Shown here in pieces: positions 63,962-64,000 of a stretch of DNA of 64,000 nt. This DNA is from an uncultured Christensenellaceae bacterium (GTDB lineage Bacteria > Bacillota > Clostridia > Christensenellales > Pumilibacteraceae). The DNA is taken from positions 223,064 through 287,063 of the forward strand of contig CAJUKG010000001.1 in assembly GCA_910586925.1 (NCBI GenBank), written 5' to 3'. The position numbers were made by a program, and so were the translations under genes. The notes beneath the pieces were generated by a model that saw only the letters and a list, made by a program, of their open reading frames with translations, ran no database searches and was not told where the DNA came from. Positions within the stretch are counted from its first letter, which is position 1. Every line of letters begins with the position of its first letter.

Positions 63962-64000
63962 CGGTAAGAGAAATAGCGTGCGCCGCGGCGGCGATATTGC
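63958..64000 (+). CDS. Partial phage gene at the window end
   Basis: ATG at 63958 overlaps the preceding TGA, with GGGAGG just upstream. Only 14 codons are visible (MTVREIACAAAAIL). The position suggests a head-tail connector, but the text is too short to name. Confidence 0.7.
   Translation, partial: MTVREIACAAAAIL

Noticed and set aside
57696..64000. Complete prophage or integration site
   Set aside because: Only packaging and head genes are visible. No integrase, repressor or attachment site was found, and the block runs off the window.

Overview
The window looks like a chromosomal segment from an uncultured, moderately GC-rich Clostridia-like Firmicute, of the gut Christensenellales/Borkfalkia kind. 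This is inferred from gene content: a BofA sporulation-protein homologue, a class-3 (archaeal-like) ProRS, a GlnRS, BspA-type and InlB-type surface repeats, and TTGACA-17-TATAAT promoters. One prophage (or the start of one) occupies the right end. Dense antisense open frames are a by-product of strong codon bias and were ignored.

Layout. 1-7273: hairpin repeats, an InlB-repeat lipoprotein with a small PAS protein, a DnaQ-like exonuclease, then a hypothetical-pyruvate kinase-response regulator-histidine kinase run. 7274-26642: housekeeping genes (bofA, proS, metK, recD2, fhs, glnS, alaS, leuS) mixed with envelope proteins, an SDR enzyme and a small leucine-rich-repeat protein. Gaps hold two dispersed repeat families and AT-rich runs. 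51491-56297: a DUF2461 gene with its TetR-type regulator, a tRNA-Arg(CCU) with a duplicated 3' end, a frameshifted tetR with two perfect operators, an iron-sulfur-flavoprotein-like reductase and an alpha/beta hydrolase. 56452-64000: an unknown gene, an SH3 protein on the minus strand, then phage genes (terminase large subunit, small proteins, portal, scaffold-like protein, major capsid protein, post-capsid protein), running off the end.

The most unusual region is 26972-51425, an apparently single operon of eight overlapping or closely spaced genes behind a TTGATT-17-TATAAT promoter. It encodes a small membrane protein, a 1935-residue membrane-anchored leucine-rich-repeat protein, a GH3-like protein that appears to lack its catalytic residues and is fused to a P-loop-less McrB-like AAA+ domain, two membrane-anchored McrB-like AAA+ ATPases whose modules are almost identical over about 1.16 kb, a DUF2357-like coiled-coil protein between them, and two giant membrane-anchored transglutaminase-fold proteins carrying 8 and about 20 MBG/YDG repeats. 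The layout suggests an ATP-driven cytoplasmic machine coupled to extracellular adhesive stalks and peptide-crosslinking or protease-like domains. I do not recognise it as a described system. The degenerate AAA+ domain, the gene-converted ATPase pair and the foreign codon usage of the ATPase modules are the main leads.
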